Assembly (NCBI GenBank): GCA_963796205.1
Contig: CAWCKR010000003.1
Span: forward strand, 124,001 to 188,000
DNA length: 64,000 bases
Direction of reading: 5' to 3'
Source of the DNA: DATFTE01 sp963796205
GTDB lineage: Bacteria; Acidobacteriota; Terriglobia; Terriglobales; Acidobacteriaceae
This document shows, piece by piece, positions 44,971 to 53,301 of the stretch. Position 1 is the first letter of the stretch; each line of letters opens with the position of its first letter. The position numbers and the translations under genes were made by a program. The notes below the pieces were generated by a model. That model ran no database searches. It was not told the origin of the DNA and saw only the letters and a program-made list of their open reading frames with translations.

Positions 44971-45513
44971 TCAGTGCCGGTCTAATACAAGTTTGAACAT
45001 CTGATAGTCCGGGTGGCCAAACAGAACGAAACGCACCCGTTGGATCGTACTCTGTGGGTGCGCCTCTGCATATTTCCGGACGGCACCAATCATGACCTCG
45101 GCGCATTCATCCACTGGGAAAGCGGCGACTCCGGTTGCCAGAGCCGGGAAGGCGATGCTTTGCAGCTTCAACTCTTCCGCGCGCTGCAAGCTATTGCGCG
45201 TCGCATCGCCGATGATGGCTGCGCTCGAAAGCGATCCCTTGCGTTTGGGCACCTGCGCGTCTTCGGGGCGGTATCCCATGGCGGCAGCATGAATCACGTA
45301 CTTATTCGGCAAGCGCCCAGCGGTGGTCACCGCCGCCTCGCCTAGCTTGATCGGACCCTTGGCTCGACCTTCGCGGTCGATCTCAGCTCCGCCGCCGCGA
45401 TGGATTGCACCCGCTACGCCCGATCCCAAAATCAGCTCCGTATTCGCGGCGTTGACGATTGCGTCGACATCGGGCTGTTGCGTGATATCGCCCTGAACAA
45501 CTTCGATTCGCAT
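44971..45513 (-). CDS. Macrodomain protein (ADP-ribose / O-acetyl-ADP-ribose hydrolase type)
   Basis: 180-residue single macrodomain. The ligand-binding motifs are present: 'GDITQQPDVDAIVNAANTEL' (about 8-27), 'GSGVAGAIHRGGG' (about 31-43) and 'FPALATGVAAFPVDECAEVM' (about 122-141). Such proteins (YmdB-like) hydrolyse O-acetyl-ADP-ribose or remove ADP-ribose from proteins. No DarT-like toxin or sirtuin gene is adjacent, so a housekeeping role is more likely than toxin-antitoxin; that is inference. Confidence 0.9.
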   Translation of the reverse strand: MRIEVVQGDITQQPDVDAIVNAANTELILGSGVAGAIHRGGGAEIDREGRAKGPIKLGEAAVTTAGRLPNKYVIHAAAMGYRPEDAQVPKRKGSLSSAAIIGDATRNSLQRAEELKLQSIAFPALATGVAAFPVDECAEVMIGAVRKYAEAHPQSTIQRVRFVLFGHPDYQMFKLVLDRH

Positions 45514-45558
45514 AAGAAAACTTCCGCGAATATTGTAGGTCCGAAACTGAGAGAAGAG

Positions 45559-46614
45559 TTAAGGCTTGGTGGGGTCGTTCTTGGGCACATTGCTGGTGAG
45601 TTTTGTGCTGAAGAACTCTTCAATGATGTTGGCCGCGCCGGTGGCGCCGATGCCGATGAGCGCTGTCTCAAAGGTCAATGTCGCACCGCGGCGACTGCTC
45701 GCCGGATAGTACAGGTTTGAAATGCCGCCCGCGGCGAGGTTTCCTAATATGCTCGAGTAATTCGTCTGCCACCGTCCATTGTCGCCTTTGCAGATCACGG
45801 AATTTGCCAACGCATATAAGAGGCGTGAACGCTTGCTGCCGGTGCCCTTGTAGAAATAGCGCGGATCCTGTTTTAGCAGCGAGGGCAGGATGGCGCCTCC
45901 GATGAACGTCCCGGAAGTTAGATCGGCATACGAGGCGCCATATCGCTTGGCATAACCCTGCGCTCCTTGGCCGTATCCGCTGAAGGCATTTTGCGACTGC
46001 TGGATTCCGGCGATCACGCCCACGATTCCGAAGGTCACGGGATCAGTCGTCGTTTTCCATGCTAGCTTGAACTTCTGCTTTGGCGTCAGGGGCGCGGCGT
46101 TAGGGACGTAGGTGATGTAGAAGTTTGGAATCACGCCCAGCACGCGCTGCTTCTCTTGAACCTTGAGCTCCTCTTCGGCAACTTCAGGACCCGTCAGGCC
46201 AACCTTGACCTCGGTCATCGCCGTTGCCACCGGAAGTGTGATTTGCGGAACGGTTAAGATTTCCCCCGGGTGCAGAGTCGCAGAGGCGATTTGGGTCTCG
46301 AACCCATCCGCCGTAACCGTAAGTTGAAACGAACCGGGTGCCACAGCGTCAAAAGAAAATTGACCGTCGTTGCCTGATACAGCCTCGGGGCCGGTGGTTT
46401 GCGTCTCGCGAGTAAGTTTGATATGTGCGCCAGCGACGACAGCGCCGGTGCTATCGACCACGGTTCCGCTGATGCTGCCCGGGGAGGCAGGCTGGGACTG
46501 AGCCATGCATGGAAGGCAGAAAATCGCCCAAAGCCACAGCAGGCCCAAGGCAGTGGGGCTTAGACACCTCCGGCCGGAAGAGAACCTCCGGAAATCTTTC
46601 TGTGCAGAATTCAC
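45559..46614 (-). CDS. Exported protein with CarboxypepD_reg domain
   Basis: 351 residues. After a signal sequence (about 18-38) comes a carboxypeptidase-regulatory-like beta sandwich (about 46-130, 'SISGTVVDSTGAVVAGAHIKL', 'FSFDAVAPGSFQLTVTADGFE'). It is followed by a region specific to a group of acidobacterial outer-membrane-associated proteins ('YADLTSGTFIGGAILPSLLKQDPRYFY'). The function is unknown; a structural or assembly role at the envelope is plausible. It starts with GTG at 46614. It is divergent from nuoB, sharing a 128-base spacer. Confidence 0.75.
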   Translation of the reverse strand: MNSAQKDFRRFSSGRRCLSPTALGLLWLWAIFCLPCMAQSQPASPGSISGTVVDSTGAVVAGAHIKLTRETQTTGPEAVSGNDGQFSFDAVAPGSFQLTVTADGFETQIASATLHPGEILTVPQITLPVATAMTEVKVGLTGPEVAEEELKVQEKQRVLGVIPNFYITYVPNAAPLTPKQKFKLAWKTTTDPVTFGIVGVIAGIQQSQNAFSGYGQGAQGYAKRYGASYADLTSGTFIGGAILPSLLKQDPRYFYKGTGSKRSRLLYALANSVICKGDNGRWQTNYSSILGNLAAGGISNLYYPASSRRGATLTFETALIGIGATGAANIIEEFFSTKLTSNVPKNDPTKP

Positions 46615-46674
46615 GCGTACCTACTTTATAGCCTTCCCCAACCCCTCCAACAAGAGCGGCACGATTACCACGGT

Positions 46675-46703
46675 TTGACACCTCCGCGAGCGCGACCTAG
46701 ACT
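46675..46703 (+). promoter_or_regulatory. Promoter of nuoB
   Basis: A perfect TTGACA (46675-46680), 17-base spacer and TAGACT (46698-46703), 39 bases before the nuoB start codon. This indicates that the gene is transcribed on its own. Confidence 0.65.
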
Positions 46704-46742
46704 GAAGAGCTTCATCGCTGCGCGCTTGCGGGGAGACTCTCC

Positions 46743-47303
46743 ATGGGTTGGATGCAGAACAAGTTCGAAAAAAACTTCTTAATTACCACGGTGGACTACG
46801 TCTTCAACTGGGCGCGGAAATCGGCAGTTTGGCCGATGACCTTTGGCTTGGCGTGCTGCGCCATCGAGATGATCGCGTCGTCAACCGCGCGTTTTGATAT
46901 CGCACGCTTTGGTTCGGAAGTGTTCCGTCCCAGCCCACGGCAAAGCGATCTGATGATTGTGGCAGGAACCGTGACTTTAAAGATGGCCCCGGTGGTGAAG
47001 CGGATTTATGACCAGATGCCCGACCCCAAATGGGTGATCTCGATGGGCGCCTGCTCGTCGGTTGGAGGCCCCTTCAACACCTACGCGGTGTTGCAGGGTG
47101 TCGACAAGATCGTTCCCACGGATGTTTACGTGATCGGATGCCCTCCGCGGCCCGAGAATCTTTTCTACGCGCTGCTCAAACTGCAGGACAAGATCGACCA
47201 GATGTCGTTGGCGAAAAAGCCCACCGCGGTTCGCCTCGATCCCAACATGGTTGAGAACTTCAAGCGCCAGGTGATGATCGCCCAGACGCTGCAGCCGAAG
47301 TAG
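46743..47303 (+). CDS. nuoB: NADH-quinone oxidoreductase subunit B, solitary copy
   Basis: Peripheral-arm subunit of respiratory complex I that binds cluster N2 and delivers electrons to quinone. 186 residues with the N2 ligands visible: the double cysteine in 'GLACCAIEM' (about residue 39), 'GACSSVGG' (about 103) and 'GCPPRPE' (about 133). No other nuo gene lies in the window, whereas nuoB normally sits in a nuoABCD operon. It has its own promoter (46675-46703) and a heptamer array immediately at its stop codon. It may be a second copy or part of a dispersed complex I gene set. Confidence 0.93.
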   Translation: MGWMQNKFEKNFLITTVDYVFNWARKSAVWPMTFGLACCAIEMIASSTARFDIARFGSEVFRPSPRQSDLMIVAGTVTLKMAPVVKRIYDQMPDPKWVISMGACSSVGGPFNTYAVLQGVDKIVPTDVYVIGCPPRPENLFYALLKLQDKIDQMSLAKKPTAVRLDPNMVENFKRQVMIAQTLQPK

Positions 47304-47374
47304 CAATTAGCATTTAGCACTTGGCACTTAGCCATTCCAGGACCCTGCGGGCCAAATGCTAAGTGCTAACGACT
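47300..47374. repeat. Paired heptameric arrays forming an inverted repeat after nuoB (TTAGCAC flavour)
   Basis: Left arm: GTAGCAA (containing the nuoB TAG stop), TTAGCAT, TTAGCAC, TTGGCAC, TTAGCCA (47300-47334). Right arm: AAATGCT, AAGTGCT, AACGACT (47354-47374), the complement of the left. Together they can form a hairpin of about 16 pairs with a 20-base GC-rich middle. Confidence 0.85.
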
Positions 47375-47387
47375 GCAGACGAGGAAG

Positions 47388-47408
47388 GGCCGCCGTTGTG
47401 CGGCGGCC
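47388..47408. terminator. GC hairpin downstream of nuoB
   Basis: Perfect 8-base stem GGCCGCCG / CGGCGGCC with loop TTGTG. It lies 85 bases after the nuoB stop, has no T tract, and is a probable terminator. Confidence 0.5.
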
Positions 47409-47482
47409 AGACATAGCGGTGAATTAGGGTGGAAAACGAGGACGTATTCGATTCAGTTGCCGCTCTTCTGCCGCCCGGCAGA

Positions 47483-47587
47483 CTATCGAATCAGCATGAG
47501 TCCGATTAGAGCAACCACACAAAAAGCAGCTAATGTGATCACGGTGATTCGGTCACTGCCTTCGAATTTTTTCCAGGACTTGAGCAT
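47483..47587 (-). CDS. 34-residue single-pass membrane peptide
   Basis: Very small gene: 'MLKSWKKFEGSDRITVI' leads into one hydrophobic helix ending 'CVVALIGLMLIR'. The basic N-terminus, the membrane helix and a ribosome-binding site (AAGGGA about 8 bases before the ATG) support translation. No family was recognised. It stands alone in the nuoB-DUF1501 spacer, about 140 bases upstream of nothing else on its strand. Small one-helix proteins often tune larger membrane complexes, but no partner is shown here. Confidence 0.5.
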   Translation of the reverse strand: MLKSWKKFEGSDRITVITLAAFCVVALIGLMLIR

Positions 47588-47761
47588 CGTCTGAATCCCT
47601 TGTTGTGAGCCCAGTTTGCGTCAAGATACCCCGGGGCACAATGGCCACATTGTGGCGTTACGGGTGTAACACCACCTTCGGGCCAGAAGCAGGGCTAAGT
47701 AACTGATGGAAGGAGCAACGCAAAACGCACGGATGAAGGCGTACGCGGCTACTCGAGCTTC

Positions 47762-49006
47762 TTATCCCAAGAATTTCAGGAATTCCACCGGTTGATTTTC
47801 GAAGCCCGGAAATACCTGACTCAAGGATTGATTACCAAGATGCCGATATACTGCTTCTCCGAGCACCCTGCGGAAATCGGTAGTCACGGCCAGATCCCGC
47901 CCTTCATAGAGTTGCGATTGGTCGAGGCCGGGCCAGCGCCCGTAAACTTTGCCGCCTTTTACCGGGCCTCCCATCACGAACATCACGTTGGCATGGCCGT
48001 GGTCGGTGCCGCGATTGCCATTTTCGCGGGCGGTGCGTCCGAATTCAGACATGGTCACGACGACGGTATCTTCGCGAAGGTCTCCTAAGTCAGTCCAGAA
48101 CGCGCCCAGCGATTGCGAGAATTCGCGCAGCACGTTGGCAATCTGGCCCTCGGTGCTGCCTTCGTTGACGTGGTGATCCCAGCCTCCGATGTCGGCGAAA
48201 GCTATCTGCACTCCCAGGTTGGCTTTGATGAGTTGTGCCAACTGCTTGAGGCTGTCGCTAAAACGTCCGCGTGGATAATCAGCGCCTGCGGCGGGCGTGT
48301 ATTTTGCGGGATCGGCCGACTTCAACATCTTCACCGCATCGAACGTTTCCTGTCCCGTGCCGTGCAAGACCGAATCCACCGAGTGTGCATACATGGCCTC
48401 AAACGTGTTCGAGATCGGCGTGGCGTTGGGGCCGCGCCCACCCACTCCGAAATCGTTGATGTTGTTCAAAGCCACCGCGGGCTCTGAGCCTGAAAGAATG
48501 CGCGGCAGAGATGGACCCATCGCAATTGCCCGGAATGATGACTTGTCGGCCGGGTCGGGCAGCGAATGCAGGCAGCGGTTCAACCATCCGTCATCGGTGG
48601 CCTTTACGCCGGGAGTGCCCGATTCCATGAAGTCCTGCGCGTCGAAGTGCGAGCGCGTCGGGTCGGGAGAACCGGCCGCATGCACGATGGCAAGATGTTT
48701 CTGCTGCCAGAGCGGCTGGAAGGCCGACATCGAGGGATGCAGGCCAAAGAATCCGTCTAGATCGATGACCGATTTGCGAGGAATATTGATCGACGGACGC
48801 ATCGCGTAGTAGGCCTGCTCTCCGTGAGGCACGACGATATTCAGACCGTCGGCGGCGCCGCGTTGAAAGATGACGACCAGGCGCTTGTTCTTTCCGACCA
48901 GTGGCTCGGCTCCTTGCGCGGCACGGGTGAGGAACACGGGAATCGCGGAAGTGCCGACCACTGCCAGGGCACTGTTACGAAGAAAAACGCGACGGGTAAT
49001 GGACAT
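47762..49006 (-). CDS. DUF1501 protein, Tat-exported
   Basis: 414 residues with a twin-arginine-type signal ('TRRVFLRNSALAVVGTSAI'). The family's sulfatase/alkaline-phosphatase-like fold features follow: 'VVIFQRGAADGLNIVVPHG' (about 44-62), 'SHFDAQDFMESG' (about 119-130), 'GGWDHHVNEG' (about 275) and 'MSEFGRTARENGNRGTDHGH' (about 319-338), rich in potential metal ligands. The biochemical role is unknown. It follows the DUF1800 gene on the same strand after 45 bases that are almost entirely a heptamer array; such pairs are conserved in acidobacteria and planctomycetes. Confidence 0.88.
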   Translation of the reverse strand: MSITRRVFLRNSALAVVGTSAIPVFLTRAAQGAEPLVGKNKRLVVIFQRGAADGLNIVVPHGEQAYYAMRPSINIPRKSVIDLDGFFGLHPSMSAFQPLWQQKHLAIVHAAGSPDPTRSHFDAQDFMESGTPGVKATDDGWLNRCLHSLPDPADKSSFRAIAMGPSLPRILSGSEPAVALNNINDFGVGGRGPNATPISNTFEAMYAHSVDSVLHGTGQETFDAVKMLKSADPAKYTPAAGADYPRGRFSDSLKQLAQLIKANLGVQIAFADIGGWDHHVNEGSTEGQIANVLREFSQSLGAFWTDLGDLREDTVVVTMSEFGRTARENGNRGTDHGHANVMFVMGGPVKGGKVYGRWPGLDQSQLYEGRDLAVTTDFRRVLGEAVYRHLGNQSLSQVFPGFENQPVEFLKFLG

Positions 49007-49012
49007 AGAACC

Positions 49013-49047
49013 TCAGCTCTCAGCCTTCAGCTATCAGCTTTCAGTAA
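49013..49047 (+). repeat. Heptameric array before the DUF1501 start (TCAGCTN flavour)
   Basis: Plus-strand units TCAGCTC, TCAGCCT, TCAGCTA, TCAGCTT, TCAGTAA. They fill the DUF1800-DUF1501 spacer and end 6 bases before the DUF1501 ATG (49006, minus). On the minus strand the last unit provides a usable GAGG. Confidence 0.9.
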
Positions 49048-49051
49048 AATC

Positions 49052-51040
49052 CTATCTTCGTTGAAATTCGGGCGATCCTAACAGTAGCCCCGCGATCCCT
49101 CCGATGTTCGGAGCGCGCGCAGGGTCATCTAACTTGCGCTGGCTGACTTTCGGATCTTCCAGATGCGCGGCAATCGTGTCGTGCGTCTGCTTTGAGACCT
49201 CGCCTGCCAGAAGATCATTCTCCAGCATCGCCAGGCTCTGTGTTGGCTCCTGAGGAATCGCAGAAGTTCCCAACATGCGACTAGTGTCGACCTGAGTGCC
49301 CTTCACTTTGCCCGCGGTCAAAGCTAACGCGAAATTCATGCGTCCGAGAAGTGCCGCGGAATTCACCCAGGCGTCGGCTTTGTTCGAATATCCGGTCGGA
49401 GGCTGCATTCCATAGAGCGGCATCCCCAGATTCTGCAGCTGGCGCGCGATCGGCATGGGATCGGTCACATCGGCTCCGGTGGCCCGCAGCGCTGAGACCA
49501 CGAACTCCAGCGGGGTTTTCACTTTGGCACGATACGTGTCTTCCGACCAGAACTCGGGTGACTTCAGCATGGTCTTCAGCACCTCGCTGATGCTGCCGTC
49601 TTTCTTCAGAAAAGTCTGCGTCATGCGAGCGACCAGGGCCGGAGGTGGATTGTCGGAGACAAACCGTACTGCCAGCTTGGTGCATACGAACCTCGCTGTG
49701 GAAGGATGGTGCGCCAGAATATGCAATACCTCCATGCCTTCCTTTTCGCCGTTCGATTTGATGCTATGTCCAAGGACGGTTTTGTCTCCCGGTTCGTGCA
49801 TGCGTTCTTCGAAGGTGAACCCACCGCCTTGTTTCGGCTGCTTCAGCGTCCATCCGGTAAAGACGCGGGCCACTTCGGTGACATCTTTTTGCGTATAACC
49901 GCCGTTGACGCCGAGCGTATGCAGTTCCATCAATTCGCGACCGTAGTTCTCGTTCAGGCCGTTGCGCTTGCCTTTGGCTTGCCTGGTCGACGGATTTTTC
50001 TGGTTATAAACTCGCCGCCAATTCTTGTTGGCGTGCTTGGGAACGCCGTTGGCCACATCTGAATTCGGACCCACACTCAACCAGTTGTCCAGGTAGAACA
50101 ACATAGCCGGACTCTGCGCCGTAGCCTTAAGCAGGTCTTCGAATTTTCCCAGCGCGTTGGGCCGAATGACATCACGCTCATAGCTGGTCAACAGATATCG
50201 GTCAGCGCCCTTGCCGATGAAGACGTTGAAGTGGTTGAACCAGAAATCGGTCATCACTTCCTGCAACTGGCGCTCGCTGTAGGTGGCGCGCAACAACTTG
50301 CCGGACACCAACTCGTTGCTGACTACGGCTTGGGGATTATTCATGGCTTCTAGCGCTTCCTTCTGCTGCGGCGTCATTCCATCCGTGAATTCGTCGCGCT
50401 TGTTTCCTCTCAATGACGCAGACAAGGCCCGCTGTTCTTCGGTCGGCAGCTTGAGGACCGCTTCCATTCGCTGGTCAGGAGGCAGATCAAGCAATTCCTG
50501 CGCCTTTGCGTCGGCCGCCAAGCGGTCTTCGCGGCGGTGGGCAATTTCTTCGTCGCTTATTTTCGGTTGTTGACTACTCGCCTCAGTGTCGACGTTCGCC
50601 GCGTCAACCTTGCTCTGTCGCTTGACTTCGATTCGCTGCAGTTGTGCTTCATAAACCGCGCGCTTCATCGGGTCGGAAGGCATGGACTGTTTGCCTTGTT
50701 CGATCGCCTTAATCAGTTGCGGAGGCGGAAAGTTCTCGGCAATCTCTCGGGTGTCCATGCGCAGGGTACGGTAAGGGACGAGGCGGGCATCGAGCGCGCT
50801 GTCATCAATCTTGCCAGGGTGCAGTTGCTCGTCGATCCATTTATCGATGCCCATGGCCAGCACACGGTCAACGTCGCCCGGCCGCGGTCCGAACGTGAAC
50901 CGGTTGAGGATGTGCAATGCTCGATGCTGGTCGCTCATCTGCGACTCAGGAACAAACTTCTTGGTCCCGAGCGCAACCTGCACGATTGTCAGGGAAGAGA
51001 GCAGGACTAGGAGGCCGATTTTTCGACGTCTTGACCGCAT
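49052..51040 (-). CDS. DUF1800 protein
   Basis: 662 residues with a signal peptide/anchor (about 8-26). The family hallmarks are 'ALHILNRFTFGPRPGDVDRVL' (about 41-61) and 'ELMELHTLGVNGGYTQKDVTEVARVFTGW' read across about residues 365-393. Late motifs include 'ILAHHPSTARFVCTKLAVRF'. The extended middle segment (about 120-220) is charged and likely disordered. The function is unknown, but DUF1800 is almost always next to DUF1501, which it precedes here, so the two probably act together at the cell surface. Confidence 0.88.
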   Translation of the reverse strand: MRSRRRKIGLLVLLSSLTIVQVALGTKKFVPESQMSDQHRALHILNRFTFGPRPGDVDRVLAMGIDKWIDEQLHPGKIDDSALDARLVPYRTLRMDTREIAENFPPPQLIKAIEQGKQSMPSDPMKRAVYEAQLQRIEVKRQSKVDAANVDTEASSQQPKISDEEIAHRREDRLAADAKAQELLDLPPDQRMEAVLKLPTEEQRALSASLRGNKRDEFTDGMTPQQKEALEAMNNPQAVVSNELVSGKLLRATYSERQLQEVMTDFWFNHFNVFIGKGADRYLLTSYERDVIRPNALGKFEDLLKATAQSPAMLFYLDNWLSVGPNSDVANGVPKHANKNWRRVYNQKNPSTRQAKGKRNGLNENYGRELMELHTLGVNGGYTQKDVTEVARVFTGWTLKQPKQGGGFTFEERMHEPGDKTVLGHSIKSNGEKEGMEVLHILAHHPSTARFVCTKLAVRFVSDNPPPALVARMTQTFLKKDGSISEVLKTMLKSPEFWSEDTYRAKVKTPLEFVVSALRATGADVTDPMPIARQLQNLGMPLYGMQPPTGYSNKADAWVNSAALLGRMNFALALTAGKVKGTQVDTSRMLGTSAIPQEPTQSLAMLENDLLAGEVSKQTHDTIAAHLEDPKVSQRKLDDPARAPNIGGIAGLLLGSPEFQRR

Positions 51041-51153
51041 GGATACCCCGCTGCCATACGAGGGAGGTCCTTCAGTTATGAACCCGAGATCAAGGGAAAG
51101 TTGCTGCGAAGGGCAGCTTTCCGCAAACCCCTAAAGTTCTGTAAGAACAGGTC

Positions 51154-51188
51154 TTACTGAGAGCTGACAACTGATGGCTGAAAGCTTA
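51154..51188 (-). repeat. Heptameric array containing the stop codon of the HD-GYP gene (TCAGNNN flavour)
   Basis: Read on the minus strand: TAAGCTT (starting with the TAA stop), TCAGCCA, TCAGTTG, TCAGCTC, TCAGTAA. The layout is the same as at the rng stop (16573-16607), including the closing TCAGTAA. Confidence 0.9.
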
Positions 51189-52475
51189 GGTGAGAAACAG
51201 TCGTCCGTGGCTCATCTTGTGCTGCAGATTGGCCGCCAACTGGTCGATATCGCTGGGAGCTATGTCGACGGGGCGGTTTAGCAGGGGCGTGCGGTTGCTG
51301 CCGACGGCGTCGCGACGCACTTGCACCAGCAGCGCCTGTACTGCATTTGGATCGAATTTCTGAGGGGCCAGCCGCACGATCTCACTCAACGTGCTGCCCA
51401 CCGAGATGGGATCGCGATAAGGACGCTCGCTGGTCATGGCATCAAACGTGTCCGCGAGACCGATAATGCGGACTGGCATGGGCACGTCGTCCGTCCCCAG
51501 GCCATCGGGATAGCCGGAACCGTCGGCGCGCTCGTGATGCCAGCGTACGATCTCAGGAATGCGCGGCCAGGGAAATTGCACGCCGCTCACGATCTGGTGT
51601 CCTACCACGGTGTGATCGGCCATCTCCCGGAATTCATCCGCATCAAGCACGGTCGGCTTGCTGAACAGGCGCTTGTCGACGGCTACTTTCCCGATGTCGT
51701 GCAGGTATCCCGCGGAACGAAGACCGGCGACATCCCCGGGTTCCATCCCCATGGCCTCGCCCATTGCGGCTGCGTATCGCCCTACGCGGATCGAGTGCCC
51801 GTGAATGTTCACGTGCTTCACGTCGATGGCAGCGGCGAAGGCCTCGAGCGCGGTATCGTAAAAACCGTGCAGGGAGGCCAGCAGGCGCAGATTTTCCGAA
51901 ACCCGCTGTGACAGCGTCTGACTCAGGGTGTGATTTTGAATGGCAAGAGCGATGTAGTTGCACAGCAGGTCAAGGGCTTCGAGTTCTTCGCCATCGTAGG
52001 CCGCATCGCCCTCACGCGACCCCAAGGCTACGACACCTACCAGTTTGCCAGCCACTTTCAATGGGGCCAGGCAACGGAACAATTCGGGCGCGACGTTCCC
52101 GTTGGAGGTCAAAAATGTTTCGTAGGCTCCGTGGACAAGAACCACCGGTCCCCGCGCCGTTGTCAGAGCGTGCACATGTTTCGGTAAGAGTGGAATGACA
52201 GCGGGATCCGGCATCAGCGCGAAGCCGTCGGAGGCGATGGAGGTCAGCAGAGAAGGCTTATCAACAAAAGTGAAGAGCACGGCTTCGCATGCGCCTGAGG
52301 CTTGCAATACAGCCGAGACCATGGCGCGCGCAGTTTGAGAAAACTCGCGCTCAGCCGTCATCTCGGGACCGAGGTCAGAGAGCGCCTCCACGGTCCGCAA
52401 AAGCCGCCGGAAATTGTTTTTCTGCACTGCCACGCTGGATGCGAGCAGAAAACCAGAGCAGGTAGAGGGTAACAT
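51186..52475 (-). CDS. GAF / HD-GYP domain protein
   Basis: Cytoplasmic protein of 429 residues: a GAF sensor domain (about 40-190) joined to an HD-GYP domain (about 215-380). The latter has 'HGHSIRVGRYA', 'LHDIGKVAVDKRLF' and 'HHERADGSGYPDGL'. HD-GYP enzymes degrade c-di-GMP to pGpG or GMP, so this may oppose the GGDEF activity of the protein at 22.6-25.0 kb. The C-terminal tail of about 50 residues is unassigned. Its TAA stop is the first triplet of a heptamer array. The HAD hydrolase gene lies 33 bases upstream on the same strand. Confidence 0.88.
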   Translation of the reverse strand: MLPSTCSGFLLASSVAVQKNNFRRLLRTVEALSDLGPEMTAEREFSQTARAMVSAVLQASGACEAVLFTFVDKPSLLTSIASDGFALMPDPAVIPLLPKHVHALTTARGPVVLVHGAYETFLTSNGNVAPELFRCLAPLKVAGKLVGVVALGSREGDAAYDGEELEALDLLCNYIALAIQNHTLSQTLSQRVSENLRLLASLHGFYDTALEAFAAAIDVKHVNIHGHSIRVGRYAAAMGEAMGMEPGDVAGLRSAGYLHDIGKVAVDKRLFSKPTVLDADEFREMADHTVVGHQIVSGVQFPWPRIPEIVRWHHERADGSGYPDGLGTDDVPMPVRIIGLADTFDAMTSERPYRDPISVGSTLSEIVRLAPQKFDPNAVQALLVQVRRDAVGSNRTPLLNRPVDIAPSDIDQLAANLQHKMSHGRLFLT

Positions 52476-52508
52476 GCCGATTCGCGGCGCAAAGCCCGCC
52501 GCTATTGG

Positions 52509-53219
52509 CTAAAAATGTTCCCTGAGCCGGGCAAAAGTCTCGACCATGAGCAATCGCAGCGGTGGTCGAGCCTCGCAAACCTCTTCGTGTTCCAGTATCC
52601 AGGTGTTCCCGTGGGGAACAAAGACTGCGTTCAATCCCGCAGCCAGCGCCGGATTGATGTCTGACTTGGGACTATTTCCGATCATCCAAGTGGAGGCGCT
52701 GGGCAGACCGTGCTTCGCAATGATGGCCTCATAAGTGGGTGCGTCTTTCTCGGGAACGATTTCGACGACGGAAAAATATTCTTTCAGGCCGGAACGTTCC
52801 ACCTTCCCGGCTTGTTCGATTACCGCCCCTTTCGTCATCAGGATGAGCTGGTGACGGCCCTTCAGGTATTGCAAAGTGTCAGCCACGCCAGGAATAACCT
52901 CGACAGGATGTTCGGCGATGGTGTGCGCGAATCCGTGGATGGTCTGGTGCAGCGCCGGAGTCAGAGGCTCGACGGCCAGCCTTTCGAATGTCCGTACCAA
53001 CGCGTGCGCGAAGCTATGCAGGCCGTAACCATGAGTGATGATGCACTCGCGCTCCACATCGTTGAGAACTTCGCGCACCTGTCCGGGTGAAAATTCGTGA
53101 TGGTTGAGAAAGGAAATAAAACTGGAAATGGCGCGCTCAAAATAAATGTTGTTTTCCCACAAGGTGTCGTCGGCGTCGATGAGCAGCACTTGGGGCGAAG
53201 AAAAATTCACAAACAACAT
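52509..53219 (-). CDS. HAD-superfamily hydrolase
   Basis: 236 residues with HAD motif I 'LLIDADDTLWENN' (nucleophile Asp near residue 15), motif II in 'QLILMTKGA' (Thr near 128), a lysine in 'VPEKDAPTYE' (about 161) and motif IV 'MIGNSPKSDINPALAAGL' (about 178-195). The helical cap between motifs I and II is of the C1 type. Probably a small-molecule phosphatase; the substrate is not evident. It ends 33 bases ahead of the GAF/HD-GYP gene and may share its transcript. Confidence 0.85.
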   Translation of the reverse strand: MLFVNFSSPQVLLIDADDTLWENNIYFERAISSFISFLNHHEFSPGQVREVLNDVERECIITHGYGLHSFAHALVRTFERLAVEPLTPALHQTIHGFAHTIAEHPVEVIPGVADTLQYLKGRHQLILMTKGAVIEQAGKVERSGLKEYFSVVEIVPEKDAPTYEAIIAKHGLPSASTWMIGNSPKSDINPALAAGLNAVFVPHGNTWILEHEEVCEARPPLRLLMVETFARLREHF

Positions 53220-53301
53220 AATATCCGTGAACTGTGTCGACGCGTGATCTGCGCGCCAAAATCGTCAAAAGCCGCAAAACCCTCTGCTAGAATCGAAGGC
53301 A

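Noticed and set aside
44971..45513. DarT-DarG toxin-antitoxin system
   Set aside because: Only a macrodomain protein is present; no ADP-ribosyltransferase toxin gene is adjacent.
49013..49047. Heptamer arrays as CRISPR repeats, phase-variation tracts or random low complexity
   Set aside because: There are no spacers; they are not inside coding frames or promoters with variable length; period, position and strand are too consistent for chance low complexity.
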